Assembly: GCA_028819255.1 (NCBI GenBank)
Contig: JAPPMB010000015.1
Span: forward strand, 62,001-126,000
From: Bryobacterales bacterium
GTDB lineage: Bacteria; Acidobacteriota; Terriglobia; Bryobacterales; UBA6623
DNA length: 64,000 nt
Direction of reading: 5' to 3'
Every line of letters starts with the position of its first letter. Position 1 is the stretch's first letter. The notes beneath the pieces were generated by a model that was not told the DNA's origin, did not search any database, and saw only the letters and a list, made by a program, of their open reading frames with translations. Both the position numbers and the translations under genes were made by a program. Positions 44,227 through 53,001 of the stretch are shown in pieces.

Positions 44227-46788
44227 TCAGCCCTCTGAAGGCTGCTGTCCTGTGGCTTCGGTCACGGCCCCGGATTCCGTGTCGGTGACCCGCACCGTGT
44301 AGGAGCCGGGCTCCCGGACAGTCGGCGTGAATTCGCTCCCAAGGATCCGCAGAGTGTAGACCACTTCGCCATCGGACTCTCTGATGACCTGAACCACCGG
44401 GTCGACGGCTCCCCCGGCATCGATCGGAGGCAGGGAGAACTCGGAGGGCAGACCGCTCTGGTGCTGGTGGATCCGGATGGGCCAGCCCGGATAGGGCTCC
44501 GCCCCCTCGTCGGACGCATTGACCCAGCGGGGCCAGTTCGCAAACTCGATCCCGCGGTCCGCCCGTGTGAACTTGACGATCCCGTAGCCGGGAGCCCGCT
44601 GGTGGAGCGCTGTCGGCTCGATGCCGTTCGCCTGCGGGTTCGACACGGCGTGAATCGTGATCCTGTTCCCGAAGCCGTCGAGGTACTCTCCCGTGTTGCG
44701 GGGCGCGCCCGGCCTGCGGTTGCGACCCTCCTCCTCTGGAAACCAGCGCCTTGGAAAAATGTTGGCGACCGAGGGCACGCAGATTGCGAAGCTGCTGTCG
44801 TTCCAGTCTTCGACTCCGTACTGGATCGTGCTCCCGAGATGCTGGTCGCCGGCAATGTGAACCGCGAGCGCCTTTCGCAGCAGACGCACCGCGCGGTTCC
44901 GCCCGGTCTGCGGCCATCCGTTCGAGTCATGGTCCTGGACCGGCTCCTCGTTCGGCGCGTACTCCCCGGGCGCATTCACCCGCAGCCGCCCCGTCACGGC
45001 ATCGGTTGTCGTTCCCTTGGGAAGCGTGCATACGTTGGCGAAGATGGTTTGGGAGATCGCCGCCTTGAGCCAGACTCCATCCCAGTCCTTCGCCCAGTCC
45101 TCCAGAAACTCCTCCTGCCGCTCGCCCAGCAGGGGAAACGCCGGATTGTCGGAGCTCTTGCGGGCGTCATAGCTCGGATCGCCCGCCCAGCCGTTCACGA
45201 TCCCGGAACGAGGCAGCAGGGCGGTTGCGGAGTCCTTCCACTTGCGGTCCTCGATGATCGCGAAGCTGATGCCTCCGTACAGCCAGTCCGTGTAGTACAC
45301 GGCGATGCCCTGTTCCACAGGCGTCGGGTCGTGTGGGTCCGGCATGCCCGCGGTCTGCGTGGTCTGTACCGCATGCACGAAGCGCTTGTCCATGACGTAG
45401 CCGCCCTGGTCCTGCCCCGGCTTTCCGTAGCCGACAGCCTTCCTCCCGCCCGCACCCCAGATGTTCCCCTGGTACACGTCATGGTCGTCGGGCAGGGCCA
45501 CGGTCGGAATGTCTCGCAGCAGCTCCCCGTATTCCCAGCCGAAGATGTACCACTTGCGCAGGTAGTCCAGAATGGCCATGTCCGTCGGCTCGCGCACGAT
45601 TCCGTACTCACCGACGCGCTCGTAGATGTTGTCGCCGGTGAACGCCATCACGTCGGGCTTGTGGAAGCGCATGTTCCGCACAATGTCGGCGTGCGGGAAC
45701 CCGAGGTCGTTGTTGCCCGTGAATGCCGCGACAACGATCTCGTCCTTGGACTTGGGATCCTTGCGCACGGTCCCTTCCCACGCGTCATCCCCATACACCA
45801 CCCGATAGCGGGTGTCGACGGTGTCGTCCCAGTCCTCGACACGGAATGTCGCGGTTCGGGCGTCGGGATCCAGAGGTGAAGTTGCCACGCGTTTCCAGCC
45901 CCCGTCATTCACTTCCAGAGCCGCCTCCCTCGGGCCGTTGCCGACCGGCGCAATCATCGCGTTCAGCTTGAGGACGCCACGGCTCAGCGTGTGCATTGCG
46001 AACATGATCGGCCCGAAGCTGCGTTCGGGATGGGCCTCGAGCTTCGAGCCCGCCACCTCCCAGTCATCGAACCAGAGGCGCAGCGTGCCGCCGCGGCGCG
46101 TCCCGGGCTTCAGGCTCCAGCCTGTCTCCCGGATCGCCTGCTCTCCCGGAGGGGAATCGGGCACAGTGCCGGAACTCGAGACCAGAGCAACTCCGCCCTC
46201 CAGCCACTTGGAGTCCACGGTCCTTGCAACATCCTGCACGCCGGTGGCCGTCTTGACGCTGAGCTCGACCTCGTATCTCCCGTCAACCGGTTCGGCACTC
46301 AGGGAGACGACCATTTCGCCCTCGAAGGCCCCCGACGCCACCGGGGCAGCGTCTGTGAGCGACCCGATGAAGACCCGGCCGTCCGCCGCGACGCCGCAAT
46401 TCAGACCCAGTCCGCGCACCGCGCTGTCGCGATAGTCGCTGAACGACCCTCGGATGCCGACTCGAAATCCCGCCCAGCCCTCTTCGAGCGGACCCTCGTC
46501 CTCCTCAAGCCGCCCGAGACGCACCCGCATCGAGAGCCGACCGGTGCGCCCGCCGACCTCGTGGGTCAGCAGGAAGACGTTCCTGTCCCCTCCGGGACGG
46601 AAGTTCTCCAAGCGGCCTGCGCGGACCCGCCAGTCCTGAAGCGGGTTGGACCAGTAGTCGGCGCCGATCCAAGGGCGCTCAACGTCCTCAGGCCACTGGC
46701 TCTGAAACGAACTGGATTCGCCGGAACAGCCGAGCAGTGTGAGGATGCAGGCCGCCAGGAGCCCCGGAAGCCGTTTCAGAGAGAGCAT
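44227..46788 (-). CDS. PhoD-like alkaline phosphatase-family lipoprotein
   Basis: An 853-residue exported protein beginning LSLKRLPGLLAACILTLLGCS (lipobox LLGC). A long N-terminal region is beta-rich and unassigned. The PhoD-like metallophosphatase core follows near residue 355-620: FTGNNDLGFPHADIV, AFTGDNIYERVGEYG (metal-ligand Asp), a VALPDDHDVYQGNIWG signature, and an H-rich end (HIAGDQHLGSTIQYG). The C-terminal part is again beta-sandwich. PhoD phosphatases hydrolyse phosphodiesters and wall teichoic-acid-type polymers using Ca and Fe. No Tat signal is seen; instead it looks like an SPaseII substrate. The gene is convergent with rraA, separated by 18 bp, and TATTTT lies about 10 nt upstream of the start. 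Confidence 0.85.
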   Translation of the reverse strand: MLSLKRLPGLLAACILTLLGCSGESSSFQSQWPEDVERPWIGADYWSNPLQDWRVRAGRLENFRPGGDRNVFLLTHEVGGRTGRLSMRVRLGRLEEDEGPLEEGWAGFRVGIRGSFSDYRDSAVRGLGLNCGVAADGRVFIGSLTDAAPVASGAFEGEMVVSLSAEPVDGRYEVELSVKTATGVQDVARTVDSKWLEGGVALVSSSGTVPDSPPGEQAIRETGWSLKPGTRRGGTLRLWFDDWEVAGSKLEAHPERSFGPIMFAMHTLSRGVLKLNAMIAPVGNGPREAALEVNDGGWKRVATSPLDPDARTATFRVEDWDDTVDTRYRVVYGDDAWEGTVRKDPKSKDEIVVAAFTGNNDLGFPHADIVRNMRFHKPDVMAFTGDNIYERVGEYGIVREPTDMAILDYLRKWYIFGWEYGELLRDIPTVALPDDHDVYQGNIWGAGGRKAVGYGKPGQDQGGYVMDKRFVHAVQTTQTAGMPDPHDPTPVEQGIAVYYTDWLYGGISFAIIEDRKWKDSATALLPRSGIVNGWAGDPSYDARKSSDNPAFPLLGERQEEFLEDWAKDWDGVWLKAAISQTIFANVCTLPKGTTTDAVTGRLRVNAPGEYAPNEEPVQDHDSNGWPQTGRNRAVRLLRKALAVHIAGDQHLGSTIQYGVEDWNDSSFAICVPSVANIFPRRWFPEEEGRNRRPGAPRNTGEYLDGFGNRITIHAVSNPQANGIEPTALHQRAPGYGIVKFTRADRGIEFANWPRWVNASDEGAEPYPGWPIRIHQHQSGLPSEFSLPPIDAGGAVDPVVQVIRESDGEVVYTLRILGSEFTPTVREPGSYTVRVTDTESGAVTEATGQQPSEG

Positions 46789-46945
46789 AGCCGACCCAAA
46801 ATATCAGAGTGGTCGCGTTCGCGGCGGAACCCGCCAACGGGCTCCGCCGCCGTCGTCCATGCCCCGTCGGCCGTTACCCGCGGCAGCACTGACTCGGGGC
46901 TGCGGAGTCAGGGGAGATTCGCTAGATGTCGGCTCGGCGAAGCCG

Positions 46946-47995
46946 CTACTCTCCGGCCATTTCCGCGTCCCCGGCCATGTCCGCGGGCATTTCCCCGGAC
47001 GAGAGCAGCTTGATCCTGTACAGACCCGTTCGAGCGGTCATGTAGAGGGTGCTGCCGTCGTCGCCCCACGCGACATTGGCCGGCACTTCGTCCGGCTGGA
47101 TCGAACCCAGATGCGTCCCATCCGGCGAGAAGATCCAGACGCCGCCGGGTCCGGTGGCGTAGATGTTGCCCTCCGTGTCGATCTTCAGGCCGTCCGGCAT
47201 TCCGGGGGCCTCCTCCGCTGTGGCGTCATAGAAGACCCTGCCGTTCTCAAACATGCCGTCCGCGTTCACGTCGTAGGCCATCCAGAGCTTCTTGGCGGCG
47301 TCCGAATTGGCGACGTAGGCGGTGGAGCCGTCCGGCGAGAATCCGATGCCGTTCGGCCGGGTCTGGTCCTTGCTGAGAAGATGCAGTTCCCCGGTCTCAT
47401 AGTTCAGGCGGTAGATTCCGTTGTAGTCGAGCTCCCTCGCGGGATCCGCCTCCTGCTCCGGCAGCCCGTACGGAGGATCGGTGAAGTAGAGGCCGCCGTT
47501 GGGATGCCATGCGAGGTCGTTCGGGCTGTTCAGTTTCTTGCCTTCGTAGTTGTCGACCACGACCTCCCATTCGCCCTCAACGAGGCGGGAAATCCGGCGG
47601 TTGCCGTGTTCGCAGGCGAGCAGCCGGCCTTCGCTGTCAAGAATGAGCCCGTTGGAGCCGGCGGGCGTGGTCCTGGGCTCGCCCTTGTACATCCCCTCGT
47701 AGAACACCGAAGCTTCGGCGTCGCCCTCGGACCAGCGGTTGATGTTGTTCGCCGGGATGTCGCTGAACAGAAGTTGCGGAGCGGGTTCCTTGACCCAGAC
47801 GGGGCCTTCGGTGAACCCCATTCCGCCCGCGAGCTTCTCGATCACCGCGTCAGCGGGCACGATGGCGTCGAGGCCGTCGCTGATCCTCAGCACCGTGCCG
47901 GCGCCCGGGTCGGGCGCGACCTCCGGTTCCGGTGGGGCTCCGCATGCCGCGAGCAGCAGCACTGCAAGTGAAAGACATTGGAGTCTGGCGTTCAT
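46946..47995 (-). CDS. SMP-30/gluconolactonase-family lipoprotein
   Basis: A 349-residue lipoprotein (MNARLQCLSLAVLLLAACG, Cys18). The rest is a six-bladed propeller of the SMP-30/gluconolactonase/LRE family: GFTEGPVWVKEPAPQLLFSDIP near the N-terminus, NGLILDSEGRLLACEHGNRRISR, SPNDLAWHPNGGLYFTDPPYG, RPNGIGFSPDGSTAYVANSD and GMPDGLKIDTEGNIYATGPGGVWIFSPDG. The metal ligands (Glu near the start, Asn in SPND, Asp in PDGLKID) are in place. Lactone hydrolysis in the periplasm is the inferred reaction. A clear AAGGAGG ribosome site is followed 8 nt later by ATG, and TATGAT (48027-48022, minus) may be its -10. Confidence 0.88.
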   Translation of the reverse strand: MNARLQCLSLAVLLLAACGAPPEPEVAPDPGAGTVLRISDGLDAIVPADAVIEKLAGGMGFTEGPVWVKEPAPQLLFSDIPANNINRWSEGDAEASVFYEGMYKGEPRTTPAGSNGLILDSEGRLLACEHGNRRISRLVEGEWEVVVDNYEGKKLNSPNDLAWHPNGGLYFTDPPYGLPEQEADPARELDYNGIYRLNYETGELHLLSKDQTRPNGIGFSPDGSTAYVANSDAAKKLWMAYDVNADGMFENGRVFYDATAEEAPGMPDGLKIDTEGNIYATGPGGVWIFSPDGTHLGSIQPDEVPANVAWGDDGSTLYMTARTGLYRIKLLSSGEMPADMAGDAEMAGE

Positions 47996-48049
47996 CCTTT
48001 ACCTCCTTGGGTGGAGCGACCATCATACCCCGCCGCGCGCGGCGCGTCC

Positions 48050-48079
48050 TTGACAATTCGGCTCACACTGTGCAATTGT
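48050..48079 (+). promoter_or_regulatory. Candidate promoter/operator upstream of the anti-sigma gene
   Basis: A consensus-like -35 TTGACA (48050-48055) overlaps an inverted repeat, ACAATT-N15-AATTGT (48053-48079), about 57 bp upstream of the ATP-binding protein gene. No good -10 at 17 bp spacing is apparent. The region also lies between two divergent genes, so it could serve either side. Confidence 0.3.
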
Positions 48080-48135
48080 TGCGGTTTCGTTGCCGGAGTC
48101 ATGTCTGAGGCTCGCCCGGTCTACCACCCCTGTGG

Positions 48136-48591
48136 ATGACGGATGCTAGGAAACTGCGGCTCTCGCTTGAGAGTACGCTGGATAGTGTCGAGGCGGCCGA
48201 GCTAATTGTTCAGCGAATGGCAGAGCTCAATGGGTTCGACCCGGATCAGGTGCATCAGATCGGCATGGGCGTTCGTGAGACGATGGCTAATGCCGTAATC
48301 CACGGCAACGGGCTGAGCCCTGACAAGTCGGTCCGGTTCGACGCGTCGATTGACGAGCAGGCTTTTCGCGTCAGGGTGGCGGACGAGGGTAGCGGGTTCG
48401 ACCCGGACAGCGTGGCGGACCCCCTCGACAAGGGGGGCCTGCTGCTCCCGTCGGGACGCGGCCTGTTGATGATGCGAGCGTTCTTCGACGAGGTCGAGAT
48501 CGGTTCGTCCGTGGATTCCGGGACGAGGGTTCGTTTGGTCAAGTACCGCACCAAGGGTGCAGGTGGGACAACTCAGGAGGAAGATCAATGA
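48136..48591 (+). CDS. RsbW/SpoIIAB-type anti-sigma kinase (HATPase_c_2)
   Basis: A 151-residue ATP-binding protein of the GHKL superfamily. The N-box appears as ETMANAVIHGN, G1 as VADEGSGFDPDS and G2 as GRGLLMMRAFFDEV. Such proteins are serine kinases that bind and inhibit an alternative sigma factor and phosphorylate an STAS-domain antagonist. The next gene is exactly such an antagonist and overlaps this one by 4 nt (ATGA). No sigma factor gene and no PP2C phosphatase is in the window, so the target is unknown; sigma-B-like general stress control is the usual setting. Confidence 0.88.
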   Translation: MTDARKLRLSLESTLDSVEAAELIVQRMAELNGFDPDQVHQIGMGVRETMANAVIHGNGLSPDKSVRFDASIDEQAFRVRVADEGSGFDPDSVADPLDKGGLLLPSGRGLLMMRAFFDEVEIGSSVDSGTRVRLVKYRTKGAGGTTQEEDQ

Positions 48592-48929
48592 GTTTATCTA
48601 CCGCGATTCGCGATGTTGCAGACGTCAAGGTGGTCGATTTGTCGGGCCGCATCACGCTCGGCGAGGCTTCAGGGCAGCTGCGCTCCACTGTGAAGGAGCT
48701 GCTGGACAGCGGGGCCACCAAGATGCTGCTGAACCTCGGCGACGTCAGCTACATCGACAGTTCCGGTCTTGGCGAGCTGGTGTCCGCCTACACGACGGCG
48801 CGAGGCAGGAGCTGCACCGTCAAGCTGCTCAACGTGCAGTCGAAGGTGCAGGATCTGCTCCAGATCACAAAGTTGTACACCGTGTTCGAGGCCCACACAG
48901 ACGAAGCCACGGCAGTGACGAGCTTCTGA
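48588..48929 (+). CDS. STAS-domain anti-sigma factor antagonist
   Basis: A 113-residue single STAS domain. The conserved phosphoserine site reads YIDSSGLGELVSAY, in which one of the two serines is the target of the kinase partner, and the preceding VVDLSGRITLGEASGQLRS is the standard N-terminal pattern. Unphosphorylated antagonist sequesters the anti-sigma kinase and frees sigma. The start overlaps the upstream kinase gene (ATGA) with GGAGGAAG about 9 nt before, so both are expressed together. The companion phosphatase that would reset the switch is not nearby. Confidence 0.9.
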   Translation: MSLSTAIRDVADVKVVDLSGRITLGEASGQLRSTVKELLDSGATKMLLNLGDVSYIDSSGLGELVSAYTTARGRSCTVKLLNVQSKVQDLLQITKLYTVFEAHTDEATAVTSF

Positions 48930-49032
48930 TTTCGCGGCGCCGGGCACGTTCCCGGCCCTGCCCGGGCGTTCGACGCCGACGGCGGGTGTGCCTGGGCTTT
49001 CGGCGGGCCGGCCGGCATCTCACGATGCCGGG

Positions 49033-49659
49033 CTACATGAGCAGGGAGAACGTCATCGAGATCTCGAGGTTCTTCAGTGTCCCTTCAACATTCGGGATGT
49101 ACTGTCCGAACGGCTTTCCGGTGACGTGGTTCCTGACGTCGAACCGGATCCCGTAAGGGAAGAAGTTGATCTTCAGCCCGCCGCCGTAGTTGTACCCGAA
49201 TTTCGTGTTGCCGTAGCCTGAGAACGAGGAGATTCCCGGCAGGAAGTACGACGAGAACCCGCCGCCGCCGGTCACAAACGGGCGAAGCCTGGTGTCTGTC
49301 GGCGTCGCGTGCAAGACGAGGTTGTAGTACATGTGGTGGGATCTGACCGCACCGTACTCCTGGGTACCGGAGACTTCAGGTCCCCGCGCGATGTAGCTGA
49401 GTCTCGCGTGCTGGTAGGAGTAGGAGACCTCGTGCCCGAAGAACGCGCGCGAATTGAATGCCATTCGGCCGCCGATCCGGATGCCGTTGCTCAGATTGAA
49501 CTCCTCGGTCTGAGCGGCATTGCCGACTTGGACGATTTCACTGACCGAGTTGTCCCCGAGAGATCCGTATCCGCCGGAAATGCCGAGCTCGGCCGACTGG
49601 GGCTGGGCGGGGGGCGCGAGCAGCATGACAGCAATGCAGGACAGGAAAAAGGTTCTCAT
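49033..49659 (-). CDS. Outer-membrane beta-barrel protein
   Basis: A 208-residue exported protein with a signal peptide (MRTFFLSCIAVMLLAPPAQPQS) followed by alternating hydrophobic/polar strands rich in Gly, Tyr, Ser and Phe (ELGISGGYGSLG, ALGHEVSYSYQHARLSYI-like, LRPFVTGGGGFSSYFL, TKFGYNYGGGLKINFFPYGIRFDVRNH, and a C-terminal ISMTFSLLM). That is the pattern of an eight-stranded OmpA/OmpW-type barrel. Function is unknown. The C-terminal residue is Met rather than the usual aromatic. TATGAT lies about 30 bp upstream with a GGGAGG ribosome site. Confidence 0.8.
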   Translation of the reverse strand: MRTFFLSCIAVMLLAPPAQPQSAELGISGGYGSLGDNSVSEIVQVGNAAQTEEFNLSNGIRIGGRMAFNSRAFFGHEVSYSYQHARLSYIARGPEVSGTQEYGAVRSHHMYYNLVLHATPTDTRLRPFVTGGGGFSSYFLPGISSFSGYGNTKFGYNYGGGLKINFFPYGIRFDVRNHVTGKPFGQYIPNVEGTLKNLEISMTFSLLM

Positions 49660-49903
49660 CAGGCCTCCCTCGAAGTAGATCCATCATAGCCCTGAATACG
49701 CCATCGCCACGTCAGGCTCTCCGTCCGAACCTGCGGTGGCGCAGCCGCAATGGACTCTATCTCCTTTTGACGCGCCAGCCCCGGCAGAAAGTTCCCTCAG
49801 GAAGCAGCGCGTCCCGAGGGGAGGATTGGCCCCGCGTTCCAAGCCTGCAGCGAAGGCCATCGGTTTCTCAGCGTCCGCGGTTGCGATGCGCGGTCCGGGC
49901 TGG

Positions 49904-50284
49904 TCAGTCGTACTGGACGAACTCGATCGTATGGCCGTCCGGATCGCTGCAGAAGGCCTGGCTCATGCCCAGACGCTCGTTTCCTCCGAGGGCGAAGCTG
50001 ATGCCGCATTCCTTCAGACGCGCCTTCACCACTTCAAGGTCGTCGACCTCCATGGCCAGATGATCGGATCGGCTGATCTGCTCGCGGACCCTCCGGCCTG
50101 CGCTCCTGTCCTCAATCAGGTGGATCTGGCGGTCGCCGACAGCGAGCCAGGCGCCGGGGAAGCTGAATGCCGGCCGCTGCTCCTCGGGAAGACCAAGAAC
50201 CTCGCAGAAGAACCGCTTGGAGGCCGACAGGTCCGCCACTGCGAACGAGACGTGATGCATTCGCTTGAGCCCGATTCGGTCCAT
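49904..50284 (-). CDS. VOC-family (glyoxalase-fold) protein
   Basis: A 126-residue single-domain VOC protein: MHHVSFAVADLSASKRFFCEVLGLPE at the N-terminus supplies the first metal ligand (His in HHV), then WLAVGDRQIHLIE, then SDHLAMEVDDLEVVKARL and FCSDPDGHTIEFVQYD at the C-terminus with the final Glu and His. Reactions in the family range from glyoxalase to extradiol dioxygenase and drug resistance; nothing points to one. TACAAT ends 8 nt before the start, which suggests a leaderless transcript. Confidence 0.85.
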   Translation of the reverse strand: MDRIGLKRMHHVSFAVADLSASKRFFCEVLGLPEEQRPAFSFPGAWLAVGDRQIHLIEDRSAGRRVREQISRSDHLAMEVDDLEVVKARLKECGISFALGGNERLGMSQAFCSDPDGHTIEFVQYD

Positions 50285-50766
50285 ACGGCCCTATTGTACG
50301 GGAGTCCAAGTCACGGAATGACCTCGGCTGGGGCTGCATCAGGATTGACGGTGCGCGAACCGGTCGCATACGCGGATGAGGTCGGGGTCCGCCGGTGTTC
50401 GCCGTGCAACCACTTGACACTGGTCGGTTTTCCCGCTCGCCCTCGCCATGACATCGGCCGCAGCCACCGTCTCTGCCGCATCCCCTCTGGCAGCCGAAGA
50501 ACACCCCTCTTGGCCTTGACAAGAGGGTAGCTTCCGTGTTGGCTATCAAGCAGATTTCCTAGTAAGAAGGCCTGGGGAGGGCGGTCTTCGGGCAGCTCCA
50601 GCCGAACGGTGAGCTGCGTTCCAGGACCTGTGGTGGGATCGTGGTCAACCGTTCGGCCCGCTCGAGCTATGTCGCGCGTTTCCCACTTCCTCGTCAGTGG
50701 CCCCTCGCTGTCCCAGACAGACAGCGGTATGGCGTCCACGCGTCGCCGCCAAGGGCCCGTATGCCG
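50285..50766. other. Gene-free stretch, possible remnant
   Basis: About 480 bp between the VOC gene and R2lox. One minus-strand frame (50311-50739, 142 codons) is open but has an unusual, Arg- and Pro-rich composition and is not recognised; I cannot call it a gene. It probably contains the VOC promoter. Confidence 0.35.
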
Positions 50767-51582
50767 TTACTCCGGCCGTTCGACCACGCGCCGTCGCATC
50801 TCTTCGAGTCGGTCCCGATAGGTCTGGCGGTAGCCGGCGGGGTCGAGGCCGAAGGGGACGTGCCCTGCTTCGAAGCCGGCGAGGGTCTGATCGGGATCGT
50901 CTTCGGCAAGGTGGCGCATGGCCGCGAGCTGGCTCTCGAACACGCGAGTCAGGCGGGGATGCTCGGCCAGTAGCCGCTGCAGGACGTACACGCCGAAGGC
51001 GACGTGTCGCGCCTCGTCGCGCTGGATCAGCCGGATGCCGGTCTCGAGGCCAGGGAACCGGCCGCTCCGCTCGAAGATCAAGTGGTAAAGAGGGTAGCTA
51101 GCCTCGGCGCCCACGCCCTCGACGTAGAAGTGATAGAGCATGACGGCCTTCAGCACCGCCTCGGGGCTCTCGTCTTCGAGCAGCGCCCGCATGGTCCGGG
51201 GCAGTCGGATGGAGAACATGTCTCCTTGGAGCTCAGGGTAGGGGATGTCAACTCCGAACCGGCCCGGCAGCGCCTCGACCAACCAGCGCTCGAAGAACTG
51301 CACGTGTCGTGCCTCTTCGTACATTTGCGCGGCGACGAAGACCTCCTCCTCGATCCAGCCGTCCCGGCGGAACCGGAACTGCAGGGGAGCCAACTCGTGC
51401 GTCACGCCGCGTTCGCCGACCCGGAAGGCCGAGACCAGCCGAAGAAGCACGCGGCGTTCGTCGTCAGTTAGCGCCAGCCAGTCGGAGCGCTCTTGGGCGA
51501 AGTCAATGTCGCCGGGGTTCCAAGCGCGCTTATGTGACGCCGTGAACAGCCGTATGGGAAGCGAGTCGTGTTCGAACGGCAT
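50767..51582 (-). CDS. R2-like ligand-binding oxidase (R2lox)
   Basis: A 271-residue ferritin-like four-helix protein of the R2lox group. R2lox assembles a mixed Mn/Fe centre and makes a Tyr-Val ether cross-link. Ligands are in order: GERGVTHE (first Glu), EEVFVAAQMYEEARH (Glu and His), YHFYVEGVGAEASY (Glu), and RLIQRDEARH (Glu, His). The cross-linking pair is also present: Val in GERGV and the Tyr five residues before the Glu of YVEG. The N-terminal SHKRAWNPGDIDF matches known members. Its physiological substrate is unknown; fatty-acid-like ligands are found in structures. It has no partner reductase nearby, and stands beside decayed DNA. Confidence 0.87.
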   Translation of the reverse strand: MPFEHDSLPIRLFTASHKRAWNPGDIDFAQERSDWLALTDDERRVLLRLVSAFRVGERGVTHELAPLQFRFRRDGWIEEEVFVAAQMYEEARHVQFFERWLVEALPGRFGVDIPYPELQGDMFSIRLPRTMRALLEDESPEAVLKAVMLYHFYVEGVGAEASYPLYHLIFERSGRFPGLETGIRLIQRDEARHVAFGVYVLQRLLAEHPRLTRVFESQLAAMRHLAEDDPDQTLAGFEAGHVPFGLDPAGYRQTYRDRLEEMRRRVVERPE

Positions 51583-51988
51583 CGGGGTCGTCTTCCATGC
51601 GTCAGACTGTAGCGCAGGTCGGCAGCCCGTTAGCTGTCGTGGTGGCCGTATGCGTGGATGGTCCGCCGCTAGGCCCCCGAACGCACGTCTATCCGGCGCT
51701 CAAGATGAGGTGACCGTTCCGGATCCGTCCTCTCCTGGCTCAGTCGCTCGTTGAATCTCAGGCACGCGCGGTGCTGGCGCCACCTGAAGAGCGGCAAGCG
51801 AGGGGGCCTCCTGATCGACCGGAATCGGAAGGTGTGGGCGGCGGAGCGGAAGGACAGCAAGTTCGTGATGCACGGGAGTGACAACCGTCAGAGTGGGAAA
51901 GACATGGCGCTGGGGTACGCGCAGTTGCAGCGGTTGGAATAGACGTGGCGGAGGCTGAGAAGCCACGAACCCCTCGTATGGAACCCAC

Positions 51989-52290
51989 TCATTGGCCCGG
52001 AATTGAACGTTCCAGGACGCGGATGCGCCGACTTTTGCCGTCCGTGAATCAAACGTTTCCGTCCTTATCCACTGTGATACCCGAAATAGAGGGACGAGCC
52101 ACGCTTGCCGGTTCCCCATCACCGCTGAGCCTAGGTTTCCAAGTTCCCGCCAGAACCTCGATCCCGCCATCGTACCCGTTGACTCGAAGGACCTGATATC
52201 CGCCTACGAAGTACACGTTGGCATCATCATCCGAGGCTAGGGATTCGATGTCCTTCCAGAGTCGGCAAGTGTTGTGATGATGCTAGGTTC
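51989..52290 (-). pseudogene. NHL-repeat protein remnant with frameshift and nonsense mutation
   Basis: Reading the minus strand from about 52290 gives EPSIITTLADSG, then after a one-base shift KDIESLASDDDANVYFVGG, then GYDGGIEVLAGTW, SGDGEPASVARPSISGITVDKDGNV, a stop codon (TGA at 52051-52049) where NHL repeats carry Trp, then FTDGKSRRIRVL to a stop at 51991-51989. These are unmistakable NHL-repeat phrases (SGDGxPAxxAxL, DxDGNVWFTD, xRIRxI). The gene is broken twice and abuts an IS1595-like transposase remnant at its 5' side, which probably interrupted it. The ORF track does not show it because it lacks a start and is frameshifted. Confidence 0.72.
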
Positions 52291-52490
52291 AAGTGCGGAT
52301 TGTACGTCACCTACCATCAGACGAGCGGGCAGAATCTGCGGCGCTACCTGACCGAGTTCACTGCTCGTCACAACATGCGGAACCTCAACTCTACGAGGCA
52401 CATGGGGTCGTTGTCAGTGAGCCTGAACGGGCGGTGTCTGCCTTGGAATATGCCGGATTATTCTGTTCGAATCCTAGTAGAATCTTGATT
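52285..52490 (+). mobile_element. IS1595-like (ISXO2) transposase remnant
   Basis: A short plus-strand frame (ORF track 52300-52488, readable from about 52285) reads FKCGLYVTYHQTSGQNL and RRYLTEFTARHNMRNL. This matches the end of ISXO2-like DDE transposases of the IS1595 family, where the catalytic Glu region is followed by KRGxxGxYHxxSxKHLxRYxxEFxxRxNxR. No complete transposase, DDNK motif or terminal inverted repeat is visible, so only the tail of the element survives. It sits at the point where the NHL pseudogene is interrupted. Confidence 0.65.
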
Positions 52491-53001
52491 GAACTGAGAT
52501 GACTATGGAACCATATTACTCCCATACTACGGCGGAAAACTGTCTGAAAATCGTAGCAACAGGCAGGGACTCAACTCTCGATCACGGGTGCAAAATGAGT
52601 GAGGTTAAGCACACACAGAGTTAGAATAGTCTGCCCACATTCAGCTACTGGCACCCCTATATGCAGTGTGTCTTCCGTGAATTCCACCTCAATTTCTCCT
52701 TAGATTCTCAGCTCAATAGTTCCCAATCAAACGGATTATGATCAGTAGCTTGAGTTGATTGTCTGCCAAGTGTTCCCATCTTGTACCCCACACTACGAAT
52801 GGAACCGTCGGCACCGCAGCAGCCCGCCTCGGACGATTCAGGCTTGGAGGCACTGACGGCTGACGGCCGCTCAGAGGAACGGCCTCCGGAAAGGGGGCGT
52901 CTGCTCGTCGATGGTCGCGTTGCGGCACAGTGGTTGTGCGGGACGAAACGATAACGGCTGTGCCCGAGCGACCCGCCCCGACGATCGGCGAGCGCGTTTC
53001 T
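52491..53001. other. AT-richer gene-free stretch
   Basis: From about 52490 to 52800 the sequence is clearly more AT-rich than the rest of the window and has stops in all frames, with no recognisable gene. It is likely foreign DNA or the residue of an insertion element. GC content recovers around 52800. Confidence 0.5.

Noticed and set aside
44461-45879. 472-codon plus-strand ORF opposite the PhoD-like gene
   Set aside because: Shadow; the PhoD-like frame has metallophosphatase motifs and a lipoprotein signal.
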